26,483 nucleotides of DNA from an uncultured Peptococcaceae bacterium. Lineage in GTDB: Bacteria > Bacillota > Desulfotomaculia > Desulfotomaculales > Desulfocucumaceae. The notes below the pieces were generated by a model that made no database searches, was not told the DNA's origin, and saw nothing but the letters and a program-made list of their open reading frames with translations. Made by a program: the position numbers and the translations under genes. Numbering within the stretch: position 1 is the stretch's first letter; every line of letters begins with the position of its first letter. Positions 1-9,227 of the stretch are shown one piece after another. The stretch is taken from contig CATZDY010000032.1 in NCBI GenBank assembly GCA_958417755.1, positions 1-26,483 of the forward strand, read 5' to 3'.

Positions 1-2547
1 AATGCCGTAACTTTGCAGCAGCTCTGACGCAATCATGCGATTGATTTCATTGTCCTCTGTCAGCAGCACCCGGCAGCCAGCAAGCCCGGACATCCCATTC
101 TGTTCCTCCGTCACGAAGTTGCCGCCAGTGGGTGCCATCGGATATTCAGCAGCTGTCTGAAGCTCGCCTTTGGCAAAGGGCAGGTCAACTGTAAAGGTCG
201 TTCCCTTGCCCGAAACGCTTTGGACGCTCACAGCGCCGCCCATCATGGATATCAAATTACGCACAATGGAGAGCCCCAAACCGCTGCCACCGTATTTTCT
301 TGCGGTGTCCGCAGTCTCTTGCTCGAACGGCTTGCCCCATCTGGTAAGCAGCTCCTCGCTCATGCCGCAGCCTGTGTCGGACACCTCAAAACGGAAGAAC
401 ATCTTATCTCCAATTGCTTCTGTCAATCGGACGGTCAGCCAGACGTGGCCGTGTCCTGTGAATTTCACCGCATTGGAAAGCAGATTGTTTAGGATTTGGC
501 TCAATCGGAGCTGGTCGCCGACCACCCATTTCTCGAAAGGTGTTAGAATCTTTGTTTCATAAGCAACGCCCTTCTGGGTGCACTGGGTGTGATAGAGGTT
601 GGTTATTGTAGTAAGAAGCTGGCCCAGGTCAAAGGGTGTGTGTGCCAGCTGCATTTTCCCGGCTTCAATCGCTGACATATCGAGTACGTCGTTGATAATG
701 GACAGCAGCAACTTTGCCGCTGTTTTGGAGTTTTGCAGGTAGCCATTCAATTTGGAGAGGTCGCCGTCGTTTTTTTCTGCCAGCGTTATGAAGCCAATAA
801 TGGCATTAAGCGGCGTGCGCATTTCATGGGAAATACTAGAAAGAAACCGGCTTTTGGAAGCATCTGCCTGTTCAGCAGCAGCCAAGGCATTTGCCAGAAG
901 CTTGTTTTTTCGCTGCTTTTCCAGCATCTGTACGCGCTCATGTGCGCGTTTTCTTGCGGTATAAACAAACAATGCGGCAATGATGATGAGCCCAAAGACG
1001 CAGATGCTGATAAAAAGCGTTGTGACAGGATTGGCATAGAGGTATCCCACGAACGAAAAAGAGTGCAGGGGATATGATGTGTAGTCCAGGATCGCGTTTT
1101 CAACCTCATTGTCGCTAATGCTATCAGCAGCCTTGTTGAGAATGGAGAGCAGAAGTGTGTCCTGCGTACTGCTGACGGCAACAGAAAAGTTGAGAGAATA
1201 GGCGTACAGCTTGTCCATTGACAGCCGGTTTGTCAAATCATCATAGAGGGCTTTTTCCGCTGTGTGATAGTACAGATAGGCGGCATCCTGCTTCCCAGTG
1301 TAGATGGCATCCACGACCTCCGCTACCGTATCGTAGTACACAATTTCATAGCTCTTTGCCAGCTCTGCGCCATATTTTTTGGAGAGGTCTGAGTTGCGAA
1401 GCATCGTAACGGTGCGGATGTCGTTAAACGCACTGCTCCTGTCTTTTAGATAAAGCCGTGTAACTGTCGCTTTCATGTAGGGCCGGGTCAGCTTAAATCC
1501 GTCCTGCTCAGCGTTGGAATAATTGTACCAGGCATCCAGAATGATATCTGCCTTGCCTGAGTCGATCAGCTCATTGTATTCCGAGCGGGTCATGGTCTCG
1601 ACAATCTGTATGTTGAGACCTGTTCGAGCGATGATTTCTGCTGTAATGTTAGCAAGAAATCCAGTGGGAACGCTATCCACAAAAGAGGAAATCGGTGTGC
1701 GATCTGGACATAAGGCTGCGGTGAAGACTGTATTGCTGTTCTCTTCAATGAACGCTCGTTCCTGTGCGGTGTAGGCGATTTCCTCTACATTTTCGGTAGA
1801 AAAGTATTCCCCGGAAAGCCTTGTACGAAAATCTGGATCATCGGTAGTGAGAAGCGCAAGTGCGGTGTTTATTTCCTCCAGAAGTGCCGTGTTGCCCTTT
1901 TTCACTGCGATATAGTACGGCTCGGGATTGAATTTCGCAAGAACCGTCTCGCCACTGATGGCGCGCTGATCGCTTGATACAGCGACGTCGATTTTATCTC
2001 CATTTTTAAGCTCATTTATGAGCGCCTCGGCGGTATCAAAGAAAACAATTGTATAAGAAAATCCATGCTCCTGGGCAAACTTCGCAAACCTGTCGTTGCG
2101 ATTATTCCCCGTGACCATCCCCACGCGGATGCCGTCCCATCTTTTGTAATCATCTACAACGTACGCACCGTCGCCTGACCTTGTCGTGACTATGGTGGAG
2201 GAATATCCAACCGGCTCAGAGGAGAAGTCAAAAAGTGCCTCCCTTTGTGCCGTCTTATATACGCTGGTAAGGAGATCGATTTCACCGCTTTCCAGCATAC
2301 CAAGCATATCCTCCCAGCTCTTGTCGTAACCCACATACTCATAAGTCCAGTTGGCGTAAACATAGAGCTGCTGAAGGAGATCGTAGCCGTAGCCAGAACG
2401 ATTTCCATCCTTGTCCACCATGTGATACCCGTTTAGCTGAAAAAATCCGACCCGGAGGGGATGCGGAGCATTCTGTGCGAAAGCCGTACACGAAAACGAT
2501 ACCGCCAGCGCAATGCAGAGCAGGGCCGCTGTTATTTTCTTTTTCAT
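1..2547 (-). CDS. BvgS/EvgS-like hybrid sensor histidine kinase, C-terminus cut by the left window edge
   Basis: The reverse strand is open without a stop from ATG at 2547 to base 1 (849 codons). GGAGGAAG lies 6 nt before the ATG. Domains in order: signal peptide about 1-24 (KKK start, AFA before Gln25); two consecutive extracytoplasmic substrate-binding-protein-like domains (SBP_bac_3 type) about 28-245 and 272-485; one membrane segment 507-529; DHp domain with His574 in SISHEMRTPL; HATPase domain with N-box Asn692, a DTGCGM box and GGSGLGLSI; start of a receiver with acidic-pocket Glu831-Asp832. The receiver's phosphoacceptor Asp lies beyond the edge. In this family the periplasmic modules bind small ligands such as amino acids, or sense without ligand, and the signal passes by phosphorelay. 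No cognate DNA-binding response regulator is in view. The domain call is firm; the ligand is unknown. Confidence 0.9.
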   Translation of the reverse strand, partial: MKKKITAALLCIALAVSFSCTAFAQNAPHPLRVGFFQLNGYHMVDKDGNRSGYGYDLLQQLYVYANWTYEYVGYDKSWEDMLGMLESGEIDLLTSVYKTAQREALFDFSSEPVGYSSTIVTTRSGDGAYVVDDYKRWDGIRVGMVTGNNRNDRFAKFAQEHGFSYTIVFFDTAEALINELKNGDKIDVAVSSDQRAISGETVLAKFNPEPYYIAVKKGNTALLEEINTALALLTTDDPDFRTRLSGEYFSTENVEEIAYTAQERAFIEENSNTVFTAALCPDRTPISSFVDSVPTGFLANITAEIIARTGLNIQIVETMTRSEYNELIDSGKADIILDAWYNYSNAEQDGFKLTRPYMKATVTRLYLKDRSSAFNDIRTVTMLRNSDLSKKYGAELAKSYEIVYYDTVAEVVDAIYTGKQDAAYLYYHTAEKALYDDLTNRLSMDKLYAYSLNFSVAVSSTQDTLLLSILNKAADSISDNEVENAILDYTSYPLHSFSFVGYLYANPVTTLFISICVFGLIIIAALFVYTARKRAHERVQMLEKQRKNKLLANALAAAEQADASKSRFLSSISHEMRTPLNAIIGFITLAEKNDGDLSKLNGYLQNSKTAAKLLLSIINDVLDMSAIEAGKMQLAHTPFDLGQLLTTITNLYHTQCTQKGVAYETKILTPFEKWVVGDQLRLSQILNNLLSNAVKFTGHGHVWLTVRLTEAIGDKMFFRFEVSDTGCGMSEELLTRWGKPFEQETADTARKYGGSGLGLSIVRNLISMMGGAVSVQSVSGKGTTFTVDLPFAKGELQTAAEYPMAPTGGNFVTEEQNGMSGLAGCRVLLTEDNEINRMIASELLQSYGI

Positions 2548-2600
2548 ATGATACTTCCTCCCGTATGGTTTAGTATTGAATACAAACAGATGAAAAGGAT

Positions 2601-2630
2601 ATGATATTTTTGTCCTATAATGAGACACAA
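2601..2630 (-). promoter_or_regulatory. Candidate promoter of the BvgS-like kinase gene
   Basis: On the minus strand TTGTGT (2630-2625) is followed after 18 nt by TATCAT (2606-2601), about 54 nt before the start codon. Both hexamers are imperfect. The -35 element and spacer lie inside one of the TGAGACACAAA boxes, which suits control by a repressor. Confidence 0.4.
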
Positions 2631-2697
2631 AAAACGCACAACTTTTCTACTTTTTTGAAGTGATACACTTTGTATTAGTCTCAATATGAGACACAAA
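2611..2697. promoter_or_regulatory. Two copies of a TGAGACACAAA box, candidate operators
   Basis: TGAGACACAAA occurs at 2621-2631 and again at 2687-2697, 66 bases apart in the same orientation. The second copy is half of a perfect inverted repeat GTCTCA-ATA-TGAGAC (2678-2692). The first has a weaker partner (TGTCC at 2611-2615). Palindromes of this size are typical TetR-family operators, and a TetR-type gene lies immediately upstream. Binding is inferred, not shown. Confidence 0.5.
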
Positions 2698-2701
2698 TGG
2701 C

Positions 2702-2727
2702 AATAAAAATATCCGTCTGAAAGACGG
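2702..2727 (-). terminator. Possible intrinsic terminator after the TetR-type gene
   Basis: A perfect 6-bp stem CCGTCT/AGACGG (2713-2718 with 2722-2727) has a 3-nt loop. On the minus strand it is followed by ATATTTTTATTG, a broken T tract. It lies 12 nt after the TetR-type stop codon. The stem is short, so termination may be partial and the kinase gene may receive some read-through. Confidence 0.5.
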
Positions 2728-2739
2728 GTTACTACTAAA

Positions 2740-3396
2740 TCACGCCTTAATTGCAGCAAGCACTGCTTCAACATAACCGTTAATCACTTGCTTGGCCGAG
2801 GTGCCACGCTCAGCATTATTATACATTTCTGGGGCAGCGGCTATCCGGTACAGCATCCCAGAGAAAGACGCAGATATCCACGCATAGGTTAGTTTTAAAT
2901 CAAGATCCTTGCGAAAGCTTCCATTTTTAACGCCTTCTTCTAAAAGGCTTTGGATAAAACCGTATTTCCGTTCCTTATGTCCGTGCCGCTGGTTTTCAAA
3001 CGTAGGAGCAAACAGTTCATGAGGCGTTTCGTCCTGCCGCTTCCAATATGCTTCCAACTCCTGCATCACAATAACCGACGGCATTCTGGGCTGAAAAAGA
3101 TAGACATGCATACGCAGGGCAAATTCTAACTGCTGCAAGGTTGTCAAACCATCCACACTGTACGACCGAAACATTTTTTCGTATTGCTCGTTAAAGGCAC
3201 TCATGTACCGCTGGGTCGCTACGCGGATGAGATTGTTCAGCGTGCCAAAGTACCGTTGCAGGGAACGGGTGCTCAGACCCGCCTTTTCCGCAATCAGCTC
3301 CCGGGTGCAGTTTGAAACGCCCATTGTTTCAAAACATAAAATAGCTGCCTTAAGTGCTGCTTCCATATTACGATTTCGATCTTCCGCTGTAGGCAT
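2740..3396 (-). CDS. TetR/AcrR-family transcriptional regulator
   Basis: 218 residues. The N-terminal helix-turn-helix is at about residues 31-50 (TRELIAEKAGLSTRSLQRYF), the classic TetR pattern with the YFG-like end of the recognition helix. The rest is an all-helical C-terminal domain of the size usual for ligand-binding, dimerising TetR proteins. The frame extends upstream to 3501, but ATG at 3396 is the likely start: AAGAGGTG sits just before it, the TetR domain begins there, and a good promoter (3501-3473) occupies the upstream extension. It is co-oriented with the BvgS-like kinase gene 192 nt downstream, and the gap holds candidate operators. It may regulate itself and/or the kinase gene. 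The effector ligand cannot be read from the sequence. Confidence 0.88.
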   Translation of the reverse strand: MPTAEDRNRNMEAALKAAILCFETMGVSNCTRELIAEKAGLSTRSLQRYFGTLNNLIRVATQRYMSAFNEQYEKMFRSYSVDGLTTLQQLEFALRMHVYLFQPRMPSVIVMQELEAYWKRQDETPHELFAPTFENQRHGHKERKYGFIQSLLEEGVKNGSFRKDLDLKLTYAWISASFSGMLYRIAAAPEMYNNAERGTSAKQVINGYVEAVLAAIKA

Positions 3397-3472
3397 CTGC
3401 CATTCACCTCTTTTACTGCACCGCCGTACATAAAGTGCCCCAAAATACCTGTTAAACCCATACATATTATTT

Positions 3473-3501
3473 ATTATAGTTTTGATTTCTACATAAAACA
3501 A
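3473..3501 (-). promoter_or_regulatory. Sigma-A-type promoter for the TetR-type gene
   Basis: On the minus strand TTGTTT (3501-3496), a 17-nt spacer and a perfect TATAAT (3478-3473). This places the transcript start near 3466, about 70 nt before the ATG at 3396, and rules out the longer reading frame start at 3501. Confidence 0.7.
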
Positions 3502-4533
3502 GTATCTTTCATGATAGTAAGCGTGTACATCCAGCCAAATCTCTTATAAAAAAAGAGAAACTAGAAAAAATTTTGACTGCATTTGAAAGTATGCATCAAA
3601 TTACATACAATATCGAAGAAACGAAAACTGAGTAATTTTTAGCGCTGTAACATTGCCTTTATCCAAAAGCATGAACTACATATTTTCGCAACAGATGTCA
3701 GTAAAGTGGGGCGTGTCACTTCTCAACATGCAGCATTTTTGGCCAAAAACATATCCCTGGGGCGAAAAAATACGGCAGGCTCATCCCCTCCGACGCCGAG
3801 AAGCCCATCGATCCATGCAAGATGCGGAATCCAGTGCAGGAGAGAGCTCTTCTCTATGTGCTCATTTCTGTTACTGTGACACCAAAGGTTTCAATTCATC
3901 ATAGTGTTTTTACATATTTAGAAACAGAAAAAGACTTGATTTATGCAGCTTTACGGACACGGTAACGGGGTGTTTTATCCTACTCCCTCAAACGGGTTTC
4001 TACAGTGTGATTTCTGATTTCCGTTTTGCAGCGTGAAAATAGAGGGTAAAAAACCCAGCTTTATTCACTTCTTGAAGGCTTATTTGCTTTCTTTTTATTT
4101 TTACTTTTCATTATTCCAAACTGGATAAAAACGGGGCCTAGGCTCTGGATAGTAATTGACAATACATATCCCAAGGGTTACAGTTAACCTCAAGAAAATA
4201 GTGAAACAAGAAAAATTTAAGGAATTTGCCCCAAATTTGCGTCTAAATCTCTAGACAAACTATACCTTTCATTGCAAGTCTTGGCATCCCAGGACTGTGA
4301 ACCCGGCGGGCATATTGCTGGAGCCATAATCTGCTTCAGCTTCTGCAAATCAGTCCAGGGTATGGCAGTTTCCTTTTATTGATGAGCAAATCGATCTGTA
4401 TGATATAAGAAAAATCTCATTCCCAGCCAATATTTTCCACAAGCCGGTGAAGCCTAACCTATGGGGTATGCTCGTCGATTCCTGGCTTGCCCCCAAAGAG
4501 TGGTTTAACAGCTCATTTTTTCACACAGATGAT
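3502..4533. other. Gene-poor stretch with possible gene remnants
   Basis: No complete gene with a start codon and ribosome binding site is visible on either strand. Two start-less open stretches look possibly coding. One is at 3510-3634 on the plus strand, ending in a Lys/Glu-rich tail (EETKTE, then TAA). The other runs from about 3700 to 3952 in one frame and ends LRTR-stop. A consensus TTGACA (4156-4161) lies 17 nt before TACAGT (4179-4184), but no gene follows it closely. These may be debris of decayed genes at a rearrangement point. I recognise no family. Confidence 0.4.
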
Positions 4534-4569
4534 TTGAACAGGAAATCTGGTTCATTCTATAATGAATAA
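4330..4569 (+). pseudogene. Possible 3' remnant of an unrecognised gene
   Basis: The frame is open for 79 codons and ends at TAA 4567-4569. It reads like real protein (for example NIFHKPVKPNLWGMLVDSWL) but is preceded by an in-frame TAA and has no plausible start or ribosome binding site. The promoter of the downstream kinase gene is embedded in its last 12 codons, so it is unlikely to be functional as it stands. I do not recognise the family. Confidence 0.25.
4534..4563 (+). promoter_or_regulatory. Promoter of the multi-PAS kinase gene
   Basis: TTGAAC (4534-4539), an 18-nt spacer and TATAAT (4558-4563) lie 86 nt before the start codon. The -10 box sits inside an imperfect palindrome (TTCATTCTATAATGAATAA), which could bind a regulator. 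Confidence 0.6.
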
Positions 4570-4649
4570 CAATAAATTCCCAAAGCATGAACATTGTGTT
4601 GGATAAAGCTGCTCGAAAGACCCAGCATTGAAACAAGGAGGAAACAGGT

Positions 4650-7600
4650 ATGAGCGAATCAGAACAATATGGCGAAGAATTTTTGCTGGGCAAAGACATG
4701 GTGGAAATGCTTCGCTTTACCCCTCTGGTTGTTTTTGAATATGATATAGAGCGAGACTGCTGTTTCCTGTGCGGTTCCTTTGCACCGGATTCAGCGAATA
4801 CCCCGCCAACCTGGAAGCTGAACCGCTTTTTGAGCCACTGGGCGCCACATTTGGTCCATGGGGAGAGTCTAGAGCGGTTCCAGCGTTTTTTCCGTGGGGA
4901 GACCCAGACTGAAATCGCCACTGCCTTTCATACGCAAGAACATGAGCCCTTTTTTTGGATTCAGATTTTCGGTTTTACCAGATATAGCGACAATGGCTCA
5001 CCTTCCCATGTTCAGGGCCAGATGCTCCGACTGCGGGCTGTTCTGGACCAACAGGAACAACAGGTAGAGCTGTTGATGGAGCTATCGGATTCTTACCGAG
5101 CTGCTTATTTAGCAGACCTAACTGCCAGCTGTTTTACTGCGCTGCGCAAACATCCAGATTTCCCCTTGGAAGCAACGCAGGATAAGTCTCGCCAGGATTG
5201 CGTGGAAAACTACTGCCAGCTTTGTGTACCCCCATCCTTTCGGCAAGAGTTCATCCAGTTTGTTACAGAAGAAAATTTGCGCCGCGCTTGGCAGGGCAAG
5301 CATCTGTTCCTGCGTTTTCAGCAACAACTGGGGGATGCAGAGCCCCATTGGGTCTGTGTTCACTTGATGAAAGGGCCTAACAGGCGGGATTGGCCCCTGG
5401 TTTTGGTGATTTTTGAAGACATTCACACAGAGTTCCACCGAGAGCGGGTGGCAGCCCTTGAAGCCCAGCAAATTCAAATGGCCACTGCTGCTGCTTACGA
5501 AATGTTACTTTCAGCCAATTTAACCCAAAACTGCTATCACTTACTCCAGTGCAACGACTTTTTCAACCAGCTCGTACCTCCGAAGGGGTGCTTTGACGAT
5601 TTGGTGACCTATGCTGCATCCACTGTGCCTGAGTCATACCGCCAACAATTCATCAATTCCTTTAGTCGGGAAAAGCTGCTGGCAGCCCATAAGGCAGGAA
5701 TAACCTCTGTCTATTTAGAGCACCCCCAGGTAGGAGCAGACAACCAAATCCACTGGGTTTCCGATCAGGTTCTGTTTGTCAAAAGCCCAGATACAAATGA
5801 TGTGCTAGAAATTACCATGAGCCGTAATATTGAAATGCAAAAGTTGCTAGAAAAACAGCTGCTTCAGGAACGGGAGACAGCTTATAACCTTCTTCCTGGT
5901 GATGTGGTCAAATGTCTGATGGATGAGCGGCTTACCCTATTGGAGGGCACTGAGCAGTATAAGGCATCCTTTGATATTCAGGAAGGGGAAGATGTTGCCT
6001 GCGCTGATCACATTGTACCGGAAGATCGAGAACGTGTGCTCCGGCTTTGCCAAGAAAAAGCTGCTTTGGGAGAGCCGATTAGCATTGAACATCAGCGGGT
6101 ATCCCAGGATGGAAAAACCTTGTGGATGCGCACAGAGGGCAAAAAGGTAGGTGAACAGGGAGGTATTCCAGTCTATTTATTTGTTCTTTTGGACATCACC
6201 GAACAAAAGCTGGCCCAGCTGGCCTTGGAGCAGGAGCAGCGGCGTTACAAGGCTGTGGTGGAAAATACAGCGGACGAGCTATTTGAATACGACGTTGCTT
6301 CAGATACACTGTACTGCCAGTTCCAAGCTGGACATGGGGAGGAATTGGTAATTCCTTGCTATCTGGAAACCCTGCACGAGCTTGACCGGATCCATCCAGA
6401 AGATGTGGAGCCATTCAAGCGTTTTATCCAGGGTAATTTGGAAAACCTGGAGTGTCGCATCCGTCTGAAGCCAGGGAGTGATTATACTTGGGAATTGGCC
6501 CAAGGCAATGCTGTTCGAAAAAATGGGGTCATTACTCGTATCATCGGAACCCTGCGCAACATTTCCGATCTTAAGCGCCATGAGATTGATCTGGAGCAAA
6601 AACGCGCTGCAGTGAACACCACGTTGGATGCAGTCATTGGTCAGGCCTTTGATAAGGTACTGTATTTTAACTTGAGGAAGAAAAAGTTGCTGCTTCAGCG
6701 GGATAGCGGACAGTATCCTCCCATCATTGACCAGGAATCTGTGGATGTGGAGCATGATTTAATCGCCACCATGCATCCAGCGGACCAGGCGGCGTTTAGG
6801 GAGGCATTTTCCTTTGACAAACTCATGGAAACCTTCCGGCAGGGCCAACGAAATGTGTCTTTGGAGGGACGGCGCAAAGGCAGGGACGGTATGTTTCACT
6901 GGATTTCCATGCTGGCAGTGGCCCTCCCCTCTCCACAAGAGGATGGCCCTTTGGCAGTGTTCCTACTCTCTACCATTGATGGAAGAAAGGAGTTGGAAAA
7001 TCAGAATCGGCTGATGATGGCCAGCCTTCTATCCGTTCTGGGCGAGCTAATCATTTTGGATGTGGAGTCCGGTCTATATGTGGTCTACAAGGGTGATGAT
7101 GGTACTAATGCCACCATTACCAACAATGTGCCAGCTGACTTTGCTGTTTATCAGCAGAAATATGCCAAAGCATTAATCCACCCGGAGGATAGGGAGCAAT
7201 TTCTTCAGGTCTTCGGGCTAGAAGCGCTGCGCAGGGGGATCACAGAAGGCAAACAAAGGTTTTACTGTGAGCTTCGCCGGCTGACTGGAGACGAATGGCG
7301 CTGGTGTGAGATGGTGGGCACTGCTCTGTACAATGGTGCAGGTGGTCACGAAGTGTTGCTAACCTTTCAAGACGTCACGGAACTGCGCAAAGCCCAGTCA
7401 GAAATTCGCAACGCTAACCAGCGATTCATTTGGGCCGTTAACGCCTTCTATGACGCTATTTATGAGTGTGAGTTACCTGCTGGTACTCTAAAGGTCTGGA
7501 AGTCAGCTGACCCTTCCTTGCGCCCCTCTGTCTTTGGTATCAATCTGCAAGAGCATGTGGATAACCTATTGCATCATATCGTGCATCCTGATTTTACAGA

Positions 7601-9005
7601 GCTGTTTCGGGAAACTTTTTATCCAGAGCATATTATCCAGAGCATCAAAAGCGGAAAAACCCAGGTGGGCATTGAAACCCTTTGCCAATGCAAGGATGGG
7701 GTGTACCGTTGGTTTTCCCACCAAGGACAGCTGGTGGAACAGGATGACGACAAGTGTGTGATCATGCTATACCTAAAAAATATCGATGATTCCAAGCGAG
7801 AAGAGGAACGGCGGACCAATACCCTGAAGGAAGCACTGATTTTAGCCAAACAAGCCAATTTGGCTAAGAGTGATTTCCTCAGTCGTATGAGCCATGATAT
7901 CCGAACCCCCCTCAATGCGATTACTGGCATGACGGTATTGGCAATGCGCGATTTAGGACATCCAGATTTGGTCCAAGGATATCTCCAAAAAATCCAGTCC
8001 TCTAGCGAATTGCTGCTCCAAATGATCAGTGAAGTACTGGATATGTCCAAAATTGAATCCGGACGTTTAGACCTGGTAGCCGAAGCTTTCAACCTGGAAC
8101 AAAGCAGCCGGGAAATGGCTGATCTACTGGAACCCCAAGCGCTACAAAAAAGACAGCATTTGGAAACCGATTTTTCTAACCTGTGCCATCCTGAGGTGGT
8201 GGGGGATTGCGTCCGGGTCAAACAAATCATGCAAAACCTGCTCTCCAATGCGCTCAAATATACCCCTGAAGGCGGATACATTCGTTTTACAGTAGAGGAA
8301 CTAGGAGCAGAAGGCAGCGTGGGAACTTTTTGCTTTACAGTGGAGGACAATGGCGTGGGCATTGCCCCGGACATGCTAGAGAAGATTTTTGATCCCTTTG
8401 TACGGGTAGAAGACTCCCGCACCAGCAAGACCCCAGGAACTGGCCTAGGGCTGGCCATTGCCCAACGATTCGCCCGGATGATGGACGGAAACATCCGGGT
8501 AAGCAGTGGGCTAAACCAGGGCTCTACCTTTACGGCAACGGTTCGGCTGGCCTTGCAGGAAAAATGGTGGGCTCAAGAAGAACAGGAAACAGGGCAAAAC
8601 CGAAGGATGGAGGAGCTGCATCTAGAAAAAAAGCGTATTTTACTTGTAGAGGATAATGAATTGAATATGGAAATTGCTGTGGCCCTCATCCGTCCGTCTG
8701 GGGTTAGGATTGAGTGGGCTGAAAATGGAAAAGAGGCTTTGGATAAAATCCAATCCGCTGCGGCTGGTTATTATGACTTGGTCTTGATGGATATACAAAT
8801 GCCAGTGATGAATGGTTATGAAGCCACTGAGGCCATCCGCGCCCTGCCACGGGAGGATACAAAGCAGCTCCCCATTATTGCCATGACAGCCAACGCCTTT
8901 GCGGAGGATGAGCGCCTTTCTTTGGGTGCTGGAATGAATGAACATTTGGCAAAACCAATTCAGCCGGACCGGTTAGCGGATATTTTATACCATTATCTAG
9001 GGTAA
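4650..9005 (+). CDS. Large soluble multi-PAS hybrid sensor histidine kinase
   Basis: 1451 residues, with AGGAGG 8 nt before the ATG. There is no signal peptide or membrane segment, so it should act in the cytoplasm. Residues 1-1060 are a chain of about eight PAS/PAC-like units. Recurring cues are HPED/HPAD-type turns (for example LIHPEDREQF) and PAC-like ends such as LFVLLDITEQK, IIGTLRNISDLK, LLTFQDVTELR and LKNIDDSK, each leading into a helical linker. Then come DHp with His1082 in SRMSHDIRTPL, HATPase with N-box Asn1200, VEDNGVGIAPD and TGLGLAIAQ, and a C-terminal receiver (about 1328-1450) with phosphoacceptor Asp1381 in LMDIQMPVMNGYEA. The N-terminal PAS-like units are diverged and carry no obvious cofactor motif. 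No HPt or DNA-binding partner is nearby, so it appears to be an orphan phosphorelay kinase. Signal and target are unknown. Confidence 0.93.
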   Translation: MSESEQYGEEFLLGKDMVEMLRFTPLVVFEYDIERDCCFLCGSFAPDSANTPPTWKLNRFLSHWAPHLVHGESLERFQRFFRGETQTEIATAFHTQEHEPFFWIQIFGFTRYSDNGSPSHVQGQMLRLRAVLDQQEQQVELLMELSDSYRAAYLADLTASCFTALRKHPDFPLEATQDKSRQDCVENYCQLCVPPSFRQEFIQFVTEENLRRAWQGKHLFLRFQQQLGDAEPHWVCVHLMKGPNRRDWPLVLVIFEDIHTEFHRERVAALEAQQIQMATAAAYEMLLSANLTQNCYHLLQCNDFFNQLVPPKGCFDDLVTYAASTVPESYRQQFINSFSREKLLAAHKAGITSVYLEHPQVGADNQIHWVSDQVLFVKSPDTNDVLEITMSRNIEMQKLLEKQLLQERETAYNLLPGDVVKCLMDERLTLLEGTEQYKASFDIQEGEDVACADHIVPEDRERVLRLCQEKAALGEPISIEHQRVSQDGKTLWMRTEGKKVGEQGGIPVYLFVLLDITEQKLAQLALEQEQRRYKAVVENTADELFEYDVASDTLYCQFQAGHGEELVIPCYLETLHELDRIHPEDVEPFKRFIQGNLENLECRIRLKPGSDYTWELAQGNAVRKNGVITRIIGTLRNISDLKRHEIDLEQKRAAVNTTLDAVIGQAFDKVLYFNLRKKKLLLQRDSGQYPPIIDQESVDVEHDLIATMHPADQAAFREAFSFDKLMETFRQGQRNVSLEGRRKGRDGMFHWISMLAVALPSPQEDGPLAVFLLSTIDGRKELENQNRLMMASLLSVLGELIILDVESGLYVVYKGDDGTNATITNNVPADFAVYQQKYAKALIHPEDREQFLQVFGLEALRRGITEGKQRFYCELRRLTGDEWRWCEMVGTALYNGAGGHEVLLTFQDVTELRKAQSEIRNANQRFIWAVNAFYDAIYECELPAGTLKVWKSADPSLRPSVFGINLQEHVDNLLHHIVHPDFTELFRETFYPEHIIQSIKSGKTQVGIETLCQCKDGVYRWFSHQGQLVEQDDDKCVIMLYLKNIDDSKREEERRTNTLKEALILAKQANLAKSDFLSRMSHDIRTPLNAITGMTVLAMRDLGHPDLVQGYLQKIQSSSELLLQMISEVLDMSKIESGRLDLVAEAFNLEQSSREMADLLEPQALQKRQHLETDFSNLCHPEVVGDCVRVKQIMQNLLSNALKYTPEGGYIRFTVEELGAEGSVGTFCFTVEDNGVGIAPDMLEKIFDPFVRVEDSRTSKTPGTGLGLAIAQRFARMMDGNIRVSSGLNQGSTFTATVRLALQEKWWAQEEQETGQNRRMEELHLEKKRILLVEDNELNMEIAVALIRPSGVRIEWAENGKEALDKIQSAAAGYYDLVLMDIQMPVMNGYEATEAIRALPREDTKQLPIIAMTANAFAEDERLSLGAGMNEHLAKPIQPDRLADILYHYLG

Positions 9006-9064
9006 AAGGATATATTTTATCAATTCATGCAAAGCCTATCGGTTTTATACAACAGGATAGGAAA

Positions 9065-9140
9065 GAAGCAGCAAAGCCAAACTGGGCATAATGGGCTCAC
9101 TTTATTCCGCCCAGTTGAGGATAAGAGAGCATGCTGCTTC
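9065..9140 (+). other. Two-tier inverted repeat between the kinase gene and gatC
   Basis: An outer perfect 8-bp stem GAAGCAGC/GCTGCTTC (9065-9072 with 9133-9140) encloses an inner perfect 8-bp stem AACTGGGC/GCCCAGTT (9080-9087 with 9109-9116). Neither strand has a following T tract, so it is not a typical intrinsic terminator. It may still slow or end transcription from the kinase gene, or be a small mobile repeat. The rest of 9006-9227 shows no gene. Confidence 0.4.
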
Positions 9141-9227
9141 AGCGTAGTACTACCATCAGCGGAAGATCCAGCTCCAAAGTAAAATCTAGCAATTGATAAA
9201 CAACTGCCCAACCTTCAGTTGGTTTGC

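Noticed and set aside
1..2547. The possibility that the left-hand kinase is a frameshifted pseudogene.
   Set aside because: Reading the minus strand codon by codon from 2547 to 1 gives an uninterrupted frame with all expected kinase motifs; it only lacks its end because of the window edge.
7619..8494. 291-codon open frame on the minus strand inside the multi-PAS kinase gene.
   Set aside because: It lies fully opposite the conserved DHp/HATPase coding region. It is Ser/Arg-rich as expected of an antisense shadow, and no ribosome binding site was sought or found.
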